From: DASWNP01 sp036399175
GTDB taxonomy: Bacteria > Acidobacteriota > Blastocatellia > Pyrinomonadales > Pyrinomonadaceae
Direction: 5' to 3'
DNA: 64,000 nt
Assembly: GCA_036399175.1 (NCBI GenBank)
Contig: DASWNP010000003.1
Location: forward strand, 1-64,000
Part shown: in pieces, positions 43,538 to 52,562 of the stretch
Numbering within the stretch: position 1 is the stretch's first letter
How the letters are laid out: each line of letters begins with the position of its first letter
The notes under the pieces: generated by a model
The model's database searches: none
The model's input: only the letters and a program-made list of their open reading frames with translations
Told to the model about the DNA's origin: nothing
Position numbers and translations under genes: made by a program

Positions 43538-44900
43538 CTTCTTCTTCTTCTTCTTCTTCGCCGCCTTGTTTGTCGGGTCGTTTGATGCCGAACTTTTCGA
43601 GGCGGTACTGGAGGGTGCGGAAGGTGAGGCCGAGGAGCTTGGCGGCTTTGGTGATGTTGTAGTCGGTGCGCTCCATCGCCTGCATGATGAGGTTGCGCTC
43701 CACGTCCTCGAACTGCACGCCTTCGGGCGGCAGCTTGAAGCCGCCTTCGTTGGCGGCTGCCGGGCGCATCTCCTGCCGGACTTCGAGCGGCAAATCTTCG
43801 ACCGTGATGTAGTCGCTCTCGGCCAGAAGGATTGCGCGCTCGATGGCCGATTCAATCTGGCGGACGTTGCCCGGCCATGCGTATTCCATCATCACCTTGC
43901 GCGCTTCCGGGGTGAGCCCTCGAATCAGGCGCGAGGTGTTGCGCGTGTGTTTCTTGAGAAAGAACTGGATGAGGACGGGGATGTCTTCGCGTCGCTCGCG
44001 CAGGGGGGGCACGTCGATTGAGAGGACGTTGATGCGGTAGTAGAGGTCGTCGCGGAAACGCCCGTCGGAGACCATCGCGCGCAGGTCGCGGTTGGTGGCG
44101 GCGACGACGCGCACGTCAATCTTGATGGCGCGCGTGCCGCCGACGCGTCGAATCTCCCGCTCCTGCAAGGCGCGCAAAAGTTTCGCCTGCATCGTGATGT
44201 CTAGTTCGCCTATCTCGTCGAGAAAGAGCGTGCCCCGGTCGGCGACTTCAAAGAGACCTTTCTTCTCGACGTGCGCGCCGGTGAAGGCTCCCTTCTCGTG
44301 GCCGAACAACTCGGATTCGAGCAGGTTCTCGTTGATGGCGGCGCAGTTGACGGCCTGAAACATCTCGCCCGCGCGCGGGCTCTGCGTATGAATCGCACGC
44401 GCGATGAGTTCCTTACCCGTGCCCGACTCGCCGCGAATCAAAACGGTCGAGCTGGAACGCGCGACCTTCAGAATCATCTTCTTGACGGCCTCCATCTCGG
44501 ACGAGGCGGAGACTATCTCGCTATCCAGCTCGTCGAGACGCGAGAGGGCGCGCCTGACGGTTTCGAGCAGCGTGTCGCGCTCGTAAGGTTTTTCCAGATA
44601 CTCGAACGCGCCTCGCCTGAGCGCCTCTTTGGCCGACTCGATAGAGCCGTGCGCCGTGAGCAGGATGACGATGATGGAGGAATCGTGCGCGAGCAGACGT
44701 TGCAAAAGCTCGACGCCGTCCATGCCCGTCATCTTCAGGTCGGTCAAAGCCAAATCGAAGCGCCGCTCCTTCGCAAACTTGAGCGCCGCCTCGCCCGAAG
44801 AGGCCGTCGTCACGTCGTAGCCCTCGCTCGACAGAATCATTTCCAGAATCTCTCGCTGCGACTTCTCGTCGTCCACCACGAGTATGCTTTTGCGTGCCAT
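43533..44900 (-). CDS. Sigma-54-dependent NtrC-family response regulator
   Basis: A 455-residue regulator. Receiver: VDDEKSQRE, phospho-Asp in LALTDLKMTGMDG (about residue 54), FEYLEKPYERD. AAA+: [22 protein letters not shown] and GTLFLDEIGEL. The Fis-type end reads TKAAKLLGLTFRTLQYRLEKFGI. The protein ends in eight Glu residues encoded by a run of TTC-type repeats on the plus strand, an odd low-complexity tail. It lies downstream of a HAMP kinase gene (44987) with which it pairs. Confidence 0.93.
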   Translation of the reverse strand: MARKSILVVDDEKSQREILEMILSSEGYDVTTASSGEAALKFAKERRFDLALTDLKMTGMDGVELLQRLLAHDSSIIVILLTAHGSIESAKEALRRGAFEYLEKPYERDTLLETVRRALSRLDELDSEIVSASSEMEAVKKMILKVARSSSTVLIRGESGTGKELIARAIHTQSPRAGEMFQAVNCAAINENLLESELFGHEKGAFTGAHVEKKGLFEVADRGTLFLDEIGELDITMQAKLLRALQEREIRRVGGTRAIKIDVRVVAATNRDLRAMVSDGRFRDDLYYRINVLSIDVPPLRERREDIPVLIQFFLKKHTRNTSRLIRGLTPEARKVMMEYAWPGNVRQIESAIERAILLAESDYITVEDLPLEVRQEMRPAAANEGGFKLPPEGVQFEDVERNLIMQAMERTDYNITKAAKLLGLTFRTLQYRLEKFGIKRPDKQGGEEEEEEEE

Positions 44901-44909
44901 ATCAACTCC

Positions 44910-44999
44910 AAATGATGAATGCGGAATGATGAATGCGGAATGAAAAGCAGAAAGAAAGCCGTCTTTTATTCATCATTCCGCATTCATCATTCATCATTT
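44910..44999. repeat. Heptamer inverted repeat between kinase and regulator genes
   Basis: Left arm 44910-44943 reads AATGATG, AATGCGG, AATGATG, AATGCGG, AATG; right arm 44967-44999 reads ATTCATC, ATTCCGC, ATTCATC, ATTCATC, ATTT. The apex is AAAGCAGAAAGAAAGCC. The kinase stop (44987-44989) is inside the right arm. Confidence 0.9.
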
Positions 45000-46510
45000 C
45001 CTTTTGCCGTCGGTAATTCAACTCTAAAGGTCGTGCCTTCGTCCTGCCGGCTCTCGACGCTGATTGTGCCGCCGTGATCGTCGATGGCCTTTTTGACGAT
45101 GGCGAGACCGAGTCCGGTGCCCGTCTCTTTGGTCGAGAAGTAGGGCTCGAAGATTTGCGACAGGTTTTCGGGGGCGATGCCGCGCCCCGTGTCCGAGATT
45201 TCGACGCGCGCCCTGCCGTCCCGCGCCGAGAGCCTGACGGTCAGCCGACCGCCCTCTTCGCCTTCGATGGCTTGCAGCCCGTTGATGATAAGGTTTGTGA
45301 AGACCGAACGTAAAGATTCGGCGTCGCCGACGACGGCGGGAATCTCGCCCTGCTGCTCGATGCTCGTCTGGATGCCGCTTTCGGCGGCCTGGACTTCGAC
45401 CATCTGGAGAGCGTCGGCGACCGAAGCGCGAAGGTCGAGCGGGCGCAGCTCAAGCTCGGCGGGGCGCGTGTAGCTCAGGAATTCGGAGATGCGTTTGTTG
45501 ATGCGCGCCACTTCGGCCTTGAGCTGGTCGGTCAGACGATTGACCAGCTCGCGCCGTTTCGGGTCGTCGGGGGCGAGCGTGGTGCGGAGGTGGTCGAGCG
45601 TGAGGTTGATGTAGTTGAGCGGGTTTCGTATCTCGTGTGCGATGGCCGAGGCGAGCCGACCGACGACCGCCGAGCGCTCGGCCTGATTCAGACGCGCCTC
45701 CAGCTCGCGCGTCCCCCAGAGGCGCGCAATCATCTCGTTGAAGTTGGCGGCGAAGGCTCCCATCTCGTCGCGCCGCCCGGCCTCTGGCACGCGAAAGTCG
45801 AAGTCTCCGGCGGCAACGCGACGCGCAGCCTCGGAGAGCCCTGTGATGGGGCGCGTGAAACGCCAGACGAGGATGGCTGCGGCGAGCGTCGCGGCCAGAA
45901 GGACGGCAAGGGTTGGCAAAAGCGGACGCGCCGCCTGCCAGCCCGTAGGCGCGCCAGCCGAGCCGGCCGAGCCGAGCGAGATGATGATGTAGTTTGGCCC
46001 CTTGCTGGTCGGCACGCGAATCGGGAAGGCGCGCGACTCCCCGGCCACTGGCGGAGCTTCCGGAAGCGACGAACGATTGAGACGATTGATTTCGTCAGCC
46101 GCGTGCCCCGCATCGACGAGCCTCGGCAGGTCTTTCAGCTCGGAGATATTGAAGTAGCGATAAGAGCCGTCGTCGAGGGTCGTTGGCTTGTACGTGGGGT
46201 CGAGGCTATCGTCGATGCGCCCGTCTTCGCGCACGATGAGGATGTTCATCACGCTCGGGTGCTCGGTGCGCAGGGGGATTCTGTGCTCTTTGTCTATCTC
46301 TTCGAGGTACTTGTCCGTTCGCGGAATGCTCTCTAAGGCGAGGGCGATAGCGGCAGTGAGAGCACGCTCCTGTCGCGCGATGGTGACGGCGACGCGCTGC
46401 TCGGCGCGGCGGTTCAGGTAATACTGCACGCCGAGCGTAGCGACCAGAAGCGCCGCCAGCACGAGCAGCAGCCGCGCACGAAAGCTATAGAAGAGATTGG
46501 GTAGCCTCAT
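44987..46510 (-). CDS. Membrane sensor histidine kinase (HAMP type)
   Basis: A 507-residue kinase. One helix near the start ([19 protein letters not shown]) and another near residue 212 ([21 protein letters not shown]) flank a periplasmic domain. HAMP follows ([16 protein letters not shown]). H-box: [21 protein letters not shown]-box: [11 protein letters not shown]1: [13 protein letters not shown]2: [21 protein letters not shown] at 46510 (MRLPNLFY) is preferred; 46567 is open. It is upstream of the NtrC gene across a repeat and forms the third such pair in the window. Confidence 0.9.
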   Translation of the reverse strand: MRLPNLFYSFRARLLLVLAALLVATLGVQYYLNRRAEQRVAVTIARQERALTAAIALALESIPRTDKYLEEIDKEHRIPLRTEHPSVMNILIVREDGRIDDSLDPTYKPTTLDDGSYRYFNISELKDLPRLVDAGHAADEINRLNRSSLPEAPPVAGESRAFPIRVPTSKGPNYIIISLGSAGSAGAPTGWQAARPLLPTLAVLLAATLAAAILVWRFTRPITGLSEAARRVAAGDFDFRVPEAGRRDEMGAFAANFNEMIARLWGTRELEARLNQAERSAVVGRLASAIAHEIRNPLNYINLTLDHLRTTLAPDDPKRRELVNRLTDQLKAEVARINKRISEFLSYTRPAELELRPLDLRASVADALQMVEVQAAESGIQTSIEQQGEIPAVVGDAESLRSVFTNLIINGLQAIEGEEGGRLTVRLSARDGRARVEISDTGRGIAPENLSQIFEPYFSTKETGTGLGLAIVKKAIDDHGGTISVESRQDEGTTFRVELPTAKGNDE

Positions 46511-46992
46511 CCGTTTACGCCTTCGGAGAGCCCCTGATTCGTCGGAAGCTTCGCGCCCCGGACGCACTGGCGCGCCCGCCTCGACGACGCTCGTCGAGGG
46601 TTGAGCCGGGCCCGCGCATAAAGTTGTTGCCGCATATCTTTCTAAATGTTATAGTCGCTGCGGTCTCCAGCGCAAACCCCTCCAGAGACCATCAAGGGGA
46701 AATCTTCCCACCTCATCGTTTGAAATGAAGACCGTAAAATCGAGGAGCTTAAGAACCAAAGGCTTTGCGAAAGCATATCTACATTTCAGGTGAGGACAAG
46801 CGGCTCGCCGCTCCCGGAGGGCGCACGCCGCAAATACACGCGCAAACTAAATTCCTTTCGACGCATCATAAGCATTAACTTGCGACCCCGCTCGCCCGCG
46901 CGCTCCCCTCGTTCAAGAAGCGCGCTCGCGGTGTTCGCACGACCTGAGTCTTTCCCAGACGAGGAAAGTTTCACTCAAACGAGGATTGGTTA
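46511..46992. other. Intergenic region between kinase and transpeptidase genes
   Basis: This 482-base divergent region contains a perfect 9-bp hairpin (CCTCGACGA, 46579-46587, with TCGTCGAGG, 46591-46599) and a promoter pair TTGCCG (46627-46632), 17 bases, TATAGT (46650-46655) facing the transpeptidase gene. The remainder shows no gene or known RNA. A GAGG lies about ten bases before the ATG at 46993. Confidence 0.5.
46627..46655 (+). promoter_or_regulatory. Possible sigma-70 promoter for the transpeptidase gene
   Basis: TTGCCG and TATAGT are spaced by 17 bases. The leader to the ATG at 46993 would be about 330 bases, which is long, so another promoter may be closer. Confidence 0.45.
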
Positions 46993-48738
46993 ATGACTCG
47001 AACAACTCGTTCCCCTCTCGCTCTGACGCTCCCCGTTCTCTTGTTCGCTCTCTGCTTCGCGCCCATCGCCTTCGGCGCAGCCAAAAAAGCCGCTCCCAAA
47101 AAGGCCGCGCCCGCCAAAGCTTCGGCCAAAACTTCTGCCAAGACCGACAAGAAGAGCGCGCGCGCCGAGCGCGGACGCGACCAGAAGGCCGACCGCAACA
47201 AAGCCTCGGCTCGCAGAGACGCACGCGAAGAGAGGCGTGAGCGCGCCTCGATTAAATCGCGCGAGCGCGGCCCGCAGCGCGAGACGGCCAGAGAGCGGCG
47301 CGAGCGTCTGCGTGAGGAGAAGCTCTCGGCTAAGCGTGAGCGCGACGACGACCGGCGCGACAGCCGGAAGATGTCTCGGCGCGAGCGTCTGCGCGAGGCC
47401 GAGCGTCGGCGTCGTGAAGAGGCTGCGCGTCGGGCGGAGATAGCGCGTCAGGCGGCTATCGCACGCGCGCTCGCCATCGCGCGCCAGCGCGCCGCCGACC
47501 AGGCTCTGCGCGACGAGACGGTCGCAAACATCCTGCGCGACGAGATAACGGGCGAAGATCCCGAAGTGCGTCAGGCGGCGCTCAGTGCTCTCGGCAACCA
47601 CGCCGGTTCGGTCGTCGTCATGGATCCGAAGTCGGGACGCGTCTACACGGTCGTCAATCAGGACTGGGCGCTCCGGCGCGGCTTCAAGCCCTGCTCGACC
47701 ATCAAGCTCGTCACCGGACTCGCCGGTCTCAACGAGCGCATCATCGACCCCATCCAGACCGTCAACATCTCGACGGGAACTTTCCGCCTCGACCTGACCG
47801 ACTCGCTCGCCCTCTCCAACAACGGCTACTTCCAGCGCGTGAGCGGAGATGTCGGCTTCGACAGCATGATGAAGTACGCGCGCGCGTTTGGGTTGGGTGA
47901 GCCGACCGGCATCAATCATCCGAACGAGTCGCCGGGACGCCTGCCCTTCTTCAAGTCGGGCTACGCCGTCAACCACATGGGCTCGCACGGCGACGACATC
48001 GAAATCACCCCCATCCAGCTCGCCAACATGGCCTCGACCATCGCCAACGGCGGCAAAATCCTGACGCCGCACCTGCCGCGCACGCCCGAAGAGAACGTCC
48101 GCTTCAAGACCGAAGTGCGCCGCAAGCTCGAAGTGCCGGAAGAGCACCTGCAACGCCTCGTCCCCGGCATGGTCGGCGCGGTCAACTACGGCACGGGCAA
48201 GCTCGCCTACGACCCGACGCAGACCGTCGCCGGAAAGACCGGCACCTGCATCGGCCAGGGCTCCTGGCTCGGCCTCTTCACTTCTTACGCGCCCGTCCAC
48301 GACCCGCGCCTCGCCATCGCCGTCGTCACGCGCGGCTCGGGCGAGCGGGGAAGGCTGGCCGCTTCGGTCGCCGGAAAGATTTACAGAAGTCTCAATCACC
48401 GCTTCGGCAATCGCGGCGGCGCGCAGCCTCTGATTGCTAACGACCGGCTCGCCCCGCGTCCGAAGATTGACGCGCGCACCGCCGCCGCCTTAAGCGATGA
48501 AGACAAGGAAGTCGATGCTTACGTCGTCAGCGAAGGCGCGACCGACGCCGGGAACGACGCTGGAGCAGCCGCCGCTCCGCGCTCCAGCATCAAGAGCACT
48601 CTGAGCACACCGGCCACGCGCCCGACCGAAGTCACCACTCGCCCGGCCATCAAATCTTCCGCGCCCTCGACCGCCTCGCCTACGCACAATCAGAACGGCG
48701 GCGAGCGCCCGCGCCGCGTGCTGGAGACCCGGCCGTAA
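46993..48738 (+). CDS. Penicillin-binding transpeptidase with Arg-rich N-terminal region
   Basis: A 581-residue protein. A signal peptide (MTRTTRSPLALTLPVLLFAL) is followed by about 150 residues of Arg/Lys/Glu-rich helix (RRERLREEKLSAKRE and similar). The transpeptidase domain (about 205-470) contains all three motifs: S-x-x-K as CSTIKL, S-x-N as LSNNGYF and K-T-G-T as GKTGTC. The usual PBP dimerisation domain is missing and a low-complexity Thr/Pro tail follows. It could act as a cell-wall transpeptidase or a beta-lactam-binding regulator. The charged helix may touch wall polymers or a partner. Confidence 0.82.
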   Translation: MTRTTRSPLALTLPVLLFALCFAPIAFGAAKKAAPKKAAPAKASAKTSAKTDKKSARAERGRDQKADRNKASARRDAREERRERASIKSRERGPQRETARERRERLREEKLSAKRERDDDRRDSRKMSRRERLREAERRRREEAARRAEIARQAAIARALAIARQRAADQALRDETVANILRDEITGEDPEVRQAALSALGNHAGSVVVMDPKSGRVYTVVNQDWALRRGFKPCSTIKLVTGLAGLNERIIDPIQTVNISTGTFRLDLTDSLALSNNGYFQRVSGDVGFDSMMKYARAFGLGEPTGINHPNESPGRLPFFKSGYAVNHMGSHGDDIEITPIQLANMASTIANGGKILTPHLPRTPEENVRFKTEVRRKLEVPEEHLQRLVPGMVGAVNYGTGKLAYDPTQTVAGKTGTCIGQGSWLGLFTSYAPVHDPRLAIAVVTRGSGERGRLAASVAGKIYRSLNHRFGNRGGAQPLIANDRLAPRPKIDARTAAALSDEDKEVDAYVVSEGATDAGNDAGAAAAPRSSIKSTLSTPATRPTEVTTRPAIKSSAPSTASPTHNQNGGERPRRVLETRP

Positions 48739-49117
48739 GCGAGAGTTTCGAGTATTGGTTTTCAAGTTTAAAGTTCCGGGTTTGATTCCGTCCGAAGGTC
48801 TCAAACCCGGAACTTTTGCATTAACTTTGAACCCTGATACTCGGAACTTGAAACTGCTTTTGGAGTGCTTGACACTTTCGGGTGGTTGTTGCAGTATCTC
48901 GCGCATCGGGCGTATCATAAATCCGACCGACAAATCCCCTTTTAACTGGCTCTCCCGATGGAAGAAGGCCGGTCGAGTCGCCGGCCTCGCGCGGCAACTA
49001 GCTACCGGGCGCGTGCATCTGATTGAACGCGACGCTCAGACGGGCTGTCTCGCGTGTGCCCCCACTGAAATATTGAAGGCAATATCGACGACCAACGCTT
49101 CGGAGGATTCGCAACCA
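48739..49117. other. Intergenic region upstream of the secreted repeat protein
   Basis: After the heptamer element, TTGACA at 48869-48874 is a good -35 but the -10 17-18 bases later (CAGTAT or AGTATC) is poor. GGAGG at 49102-49106 serves the ATG at 49118. Nothing else is recognised in these 379 bases. Confidence 0.4.
48743..48855. repeat. Heptamer inverted repeat with a 16-bp inner stem
   Basis: The inner stem pairs 48770-48785 with 48801-48816 perfectly (AAAGTTCCGGGTTTGA against its complement). The outer parts repeat 7-base units such as GTTTTCA, AGTTTAA, AGTTCCG on the left and AACTTTG, AACCCTG, ATACTCG, GAACTTG on the right. It follows the transpeptidase stop by 7 bases and probably terminates it. 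Confidence 0.8.
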
Positions 49118-50368
49118 ATGAAAAACGTAATTCGATTGCTTCGCTTGAGCGCGCTTGCGGCTCTGTTCGCTATCCCGGCCTTCGCGCAAGCTACTCCGCC
49201 CGCCGGTACCACGACGCCGGCGACTACCGCTACCACCGAGGCCGACGAGAAGGCCAAAGCCGACCTCTACGAGCGTTGGCGCTCCAACCGCAAAGGCGAC
49301 CCGGCGGCGCAGAAGACCGCCTATGAAGCCGGCAAGGAATACTTGCAGAAGTACGGCGCGCAGGAGGACGAGTACGTCAAAGCCGTCAGGAAGTGGGTCA
49401 ACACCTACGAGAGCGCGACGCGCGAGTTCGACTTCAAACAGCGACTCGACGCCAAGAACTACAACGACGCTTTCCGTCTCGGTAGAGAGATTCTCGCCGC
49501 GCAGCCCGGGAGAGTAGACATTCCCGTCATCCTCGGCTGGACTGGCTATCTCGCCACCATCGAGAAGAACACGGCCAACAACGAGTCGGCCATCACATTC
49601 GCGCGTCAGGCCATCGCGGCCATCGAGGGTGGCAAGCAGCCGACCTGTCTCGACGCTACGGGCAAAGAATCTCCCTGCTGGAATCCTTTCAAAAACCGCG
49701 ACGACGCGCTCGGCGGGCTCTACTTCGCCCTCGGCTCTCTCGTCACCGGCAGTCGTCCCGAAGAGGCCGTCACGCTCTTCCACAAGTCTGCTCAGCAGAA
49801 CGGCTTCACCAAGACCGAGCCGACCACCTATGCCAACCTGGCCGCCGCCTACGAGCTGAGCCAGTATAAGAAGTATGCCGACCAGTATCGCGCGATGACG
49901 ACGGCCAATCCCGCCTCCGCCGAGACGCCTGAAGCCAAGGCGCTTTTGGCGAATCTCGACCAGGTGAGTGACCGCATCATCGACGCCTACGCGCGCGCCA
50001 TCTCGCTTGCCGGCGACGCGAAGTATGCCGCGCAGAAGGCCGCCTGGATGAAGAAGCTGACGGCGCTCTACAAGTTCCGTAACAACGATTCGGAATCCGG
50101 CCTCAACGAGTTTATCGCCGGAGTGATGAGCAAGCCGATGCCTGCGGTCTTCACCGGAACGGAAGTCCCGGCCACGACCAGCACGACGCCCGCCACCGCT
50201 CCCGCCACCGGCACAGGCAACGGAGCGACTTCGACTACGACGCCCGCTTCTTCGCCTGCCACCTCCGGCCCGGCCACGAGAGCGACCACGACGACCACCG
50301 TCACCACGACGACCACGACGCCGAACAAGCCTGCTGCTCCCTCGGCCACCCCGCGCCCGCGTCAGTAA
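49118..50368 (+). CDS. Secreted helical-repeat protein, paralogue of 16087-17196
   Basis: A 416-residue exported protein with a signal peptide (MKNVIRLLRLSALAALFAIP, cleavage near AFAQ). TPR-like helices fill residues 50-340 (for example YEAGKEYLQKYGAQEDEYVKAV and TYANLAAAYELSQYKKYADQY). The late segment RIIDAYARAISLAGDAKYAAQKAAWMKKLTALYKFRN resembles the minus-strand protein at 16087. The last 80 residues are a Thr/Ala/Pro-rich low-complexity tail. The ATG at 49118 follows GGAGG. Function unknown; a periplasmic scaffold is possible. Confidence 0.75.
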   Translation: MKNVIRLLRLSALAALFAIPAFAQATPPAGTTTPATTATTEADEKAKADLYERWRSNRKGDPAAQKTAYEAGKEYLQKYGAQEDEYVKAVRKWVNTYESATREFDFKQRLDAKNYNDAFRLGREILAAQPGRVDIPVILGWTGYLATIEKNTANNESAITFARQAIAAIEGGKQPTCLDATGKESPCWNPFKNRDDALGGLYFALGSLVTGSRPEEAVTLFHKSAQQNGFTKTEPTTYANLAAAYELSQYKKYADQYRAMTTANPASAETPEAKALLANLDQVSDRIIDAYARAISLAGDAKYAAQKAAWMKKLTALYKFRNNDSESGLNEFIAGVMSKPMPAVFTGTEVPATTSTTPATAPATGTGNGATSTTTPASSPATSGPATRATTTTTVTTTTTTPNKPAAPSATPRPRQ

Positions 50369-50422
50369 AGACTGCGGCTCGGTAGTTTTTGCGAACCTCC
50401 TTTCAGAAGGGTTGTCGAAAAT

Positions 50423-50475
50423 CAAACGCCGGACGCCGAACGTCGAGCTTCTTCGACGTTTGCGTCCGGCGTTTG
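50423..50475. repeat. Heptamer inverted repeat upstream of rnc (ACGCCGG family)
   Basis: Left arm 50423-50446 reads ACGCCGG, ACGCCGA, ACGTCGA; right arm 50453-50475 is the near-perfect complement with one indel. The 3' end is followed by TGCTACAAT, an extended -10-like element, 10 bases before the rnc start region. Confidence 0.75.
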
Positions 50476-50491
50476 CTACAATCGGCCTCCT

Positions 50492-51274
50492 ATGCCGAAG
50501 GACACCCGACCCGCGCCGAATCCCGAAGAGCTTGAACAGCATCTCGCCTACAGCTTCAAAGACCGCGCGCTCTTAGAGCGCGCTCTCACGCATCGCTCCT
50601 GGGCGCACGAAGAGGTCGGCCCCGGCGAAGAGCAGCAGGCTCGACGCCTCCATAACGAAGCCCTGGAGTTCGTCGGCGATTCGGTGCTCGGCCTCGTCGT
50701 CGCCGATTTTCTTTTCCACGCCAACCCCGACATCACCGAAGGCGAGCTGTCGCGCATGAAGCATCGCCTCGTCAGCACGCAAACCCTGGCGCGCGCCGCC
50801 ACGCGCCTGCGCTTCGGCGAGCACCTCAGAGTCGGGCGCGGCGAGGAGAAGACCGGAGGCCGTCGCAAGCGTGCGCTGCTCGCCGATGTCTTCGAGGCCG
50901 TGCTCGCGGCCATCTACATCGACGGCGGCCTCAGCGCCGCCACCGAATTCGTCCTCCACGCGCTCGGAGAGGAGCTATCCGCGGCGACACCCGAAGCCGC
51001 TGCCGCCGCAGACTACAAGACGCTCCTGCAAGAGCTTCTACAGGCCAAACGCCGCACCACGCCGCACTACAACGTCGTCGAATCTCAAGGCCCGCCGCAT
51101 CGTCGAATCTTCCACGTCGAAGTTGTCTGGGACGACTCGCCCCGCGTGCGCGGCGAAGGTCGCACCATCAAGGCCGCCGAGATGGAGGCCGCCCGCCGCG
51201 CCATCGAACAGCTACAGAGCGAGAGCGAGCAGGAAGCAGCGAGCAGTGAGCAGACAGTGAGCGGTGAGCGGTGA
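50492..51274 (+). CDS. rnc: Ribonuclease III
   Basis: A 260-residue RNase III cleaving double-stranded RNA in rRNA and mRNA processing. The catalytic signature is HNEALEFVGDSVLG (about residues 51-64), and the second acidic cluster is ALLADVFEAVLAAIYIDGG (about 127-145). A dsRNA-binding domain follows (DYKTLLQELLQAKRR...GEGRTIKAAEMEAARRAI). The last about 15 residues (AASSEQTVSGER) and the stop come from the adjacent repeat element. Long RNA hairpins such as those made by the repeats here would be natural substrates; that link is inference. Confidence 0.95.
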   Translation: MPKDTRPAPNPEELEQHLAYSFKDRALLERALTHRSWAHEEVGPGEEQQARRLHNEALEFVGDSVLGLVVADFLFHANPDITEGELSRMKHRLVSTQTLARAATRLRFGEHLRVGRGEEKTGGRRKRALLADVFEAVLAAIYIDGGLSAATEFVLHALGEELSAATPEAAAAADYKTLLQELLQAKRRTTPHYNVVESQGPPHRRIFHVEVVWDDSPRVRGEGRTIKAAEMEAARRAIEQLQSESEQEAASSEQTVSGER

Positions 51275-51430
51275 GCGGTGAGCAGTGAGCAGTAAGCGGT
51301 GAGCAGTGAGCGGTGAGCGGTGAGCAGTGAGCGGTGAGCGGTAAACAGAAGATTTGGTTTTGACTGCTTACTGCTTACTGCTCACTGCTCACTGTCTGCC
51401 CACTGCTTCCTGTTTCGCTTGACCGCTCAC
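51234..51430. repeat. Largest heptamer inverted repeat (GGTGAGC/AGTGAGC family)
   Basis: Left arm 51234-51348 has about 14 units of GGTGAGC, AGTGAGC or AGTAAGC; right arm 51361-51430 has about nine units of ACTGCTT/ACTGCTC. The apex is GATTTGGTTTTG. It lies between rnc and lepB, and the rnc stop is inside the left arm. The arms differ in length, so not every unit pairs in register. Confidence 0.9.
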
Positions 51431-51455
51431 GCGCCGTTATCTACGATGCATTTAT

Positions 51456-52448
51456 ATGAAAAATGAGCAGACGGGGACAGGGCTCGCCGCCGTCGGGGAG
51501 AGCACGTTGGAGAGGTCTGGCAGACCTTCGACGGGGCTGAGCGGCGACGGGCTGGAGCGAGGCGGCGCGAGCGAAGCGGCGGAGCATCAGCCGCCGCAGC
51601 AGCAGGCGGAAGAGCAAGCGAAACATTCGACCGAGCGCGGCATCCTGCGCGAGTATTTTGAATCGCTGCTCGTCACCGCCGTGATGGCTCTCTTCGGCAT
51701 GACTTTCATCCTGCAAGCCGTCAAAGTGCCGACCGGCTCGATGCAGAATACGATTCTCATTGGCGACCACCTGCTCGTCAACAAGTTCATCTTCGCGCCC
51801 GGCGAGACGCTGCCTTTCCTCCCCCAGCGCGAAATCCGTCGCGGCGACATCGTCGTCTTCAAGTATCCCGGCAACCCTCACGACCCCGAAAGAGACCGCA
51901 CCGACCCGACGAGCAAGCCCTTCGAGACCAACTTCGTCAAGCGCGTCGTCGGCCTGCCCGGCGACCGCGTGGAGCTACGCGGCGACCGCGTCATCATCAA
52001 CGGCAGGGAACTCGCCGAGCGCCGCCTGACCGCCGTCAATCCGCCCGACGACGACCCGCGCACGCCCGATGTGCGCGAAGACGGCTCGCCGCTCAACATC
52101 GAAGACGAGCCGCCGCCCACAGGCGAGGGCAGCTACAGCGTCTACTACAATCGCTTCACGCGACAGGACACGCTGCGAGGCATTCGTCGTCCCGCCTCCC
52201 CCGATTTTCATTACGGCGTTGAAGGGCAGGCGGCCGTCGTTCCCGCAGATAAATATTTCGTCATGGGCGACAATCGTGAGAACAGTCTCGATAGTCGAGC
52301 CTGGGGCTTTGTCGCGCGCGATCTCATCGTCGGGCGCGCGATGTTCGTCTACTGGTCTTACGACTACAGCGCGCCTTCGACCGGCAACCTCCTGCTCGAC
52401 TTCTTCCAGAACTCGCGCTGGGAGCGCACCGGCACGCTCGTCAGGTAA
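51456..52448 (+). CDS. lepB: Signal peptidase I
   Basis: A 330-residue S26 leader peptidase. An anchor helix (LLVTAVMALFGMTFILQAV, about residues 70-88) is followed by the catalytic Ser in VPTGSMQNT and Lys in FVKRVVGLPGD. The GDNRENSLDSRAWG box is present. The N-terminal about 60 residues are low complexity and rich in Gly, Glu and Gln. Insertion between boxes C and E (RRLTAVNPPDDDPRTPDVRE) is typical of acidobacterial LepB. It cleaves signal peptides of exported proteins such as the many found here. Confidence 0.95.
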   Translation: MKNEQTGTGLAAVGESTLERSGRPSTGLSGDGLERGGASEAAEHQPPQQQAEEQAKHSTERGILREYFESLLVTAVMALFGMTFILQAVKVPTGSMQNTILIGDHLLVNKFIFAPGETLPFLPQREIRRGDIVVFKYPGNPHDPERDRTDPTSKPFETNFVKRVVGLPGDRVELRGDRVIINGRELAERRLTAVNPPDDDPRTPDVREDGSPLNIEDEPPPTGEGSYSVYYNRFTRQDTLRGIRRPASPDFHYGVEGQAAVVPADKYFVMGDNRENSLDSRAWGFVARDLIVGRAMFVYWSYDYSAPSTGNLLLDFFQNSRWERTGTLVR

Positions 52449-52451
52449 GAA

Positions 52452-52537
52452 AGTAGGAACGATGAACGCGGAACGATGAATGAAAAGCAGAAAGCTTTTT
52501 GTCTTTCAGTTCAGCGTTCATTGTTCCTCGTCATCGT
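52452..52537. repeat. Heptamer inverted repeat after lepB
   Basis: Left arm 52452-52483 reads AGGAACG, ATGAACG, CGGAACG, ATGAATG; right arm 52502-52537 reads TTTCAGT, TCAGCGT, TCATTGT, TCCTCGT, CATCG. Apex AAAGCAGAAAGCTTTTTG. This copy is more diverged than others. Confidence 0.75.
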
Positions 52538-52562
52538 TTCTCTTTTGGGGAGTTGAAAAGCT

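Noticed and set aside
46990..48399. 469-codon frame opposite the transpeptidase gene
   Set aside because: It mirrors the low-complexity Arg/Ala coding of the real gene and has no motif of its own.
48998..50542. 514-codon minus-strand frame opposite the secreted repeat protein
   Set aside because: The composition is Arg/Gly-rich without a domain, while the plus strand has a signal peptide and ribosome-binding site.
51234..51430. CRISPR-like array between rnc and lepB
   Set aside because: The repeats are 7 bases, contiguous and without spacers, and the two halves are inverted. No cas gene is near.
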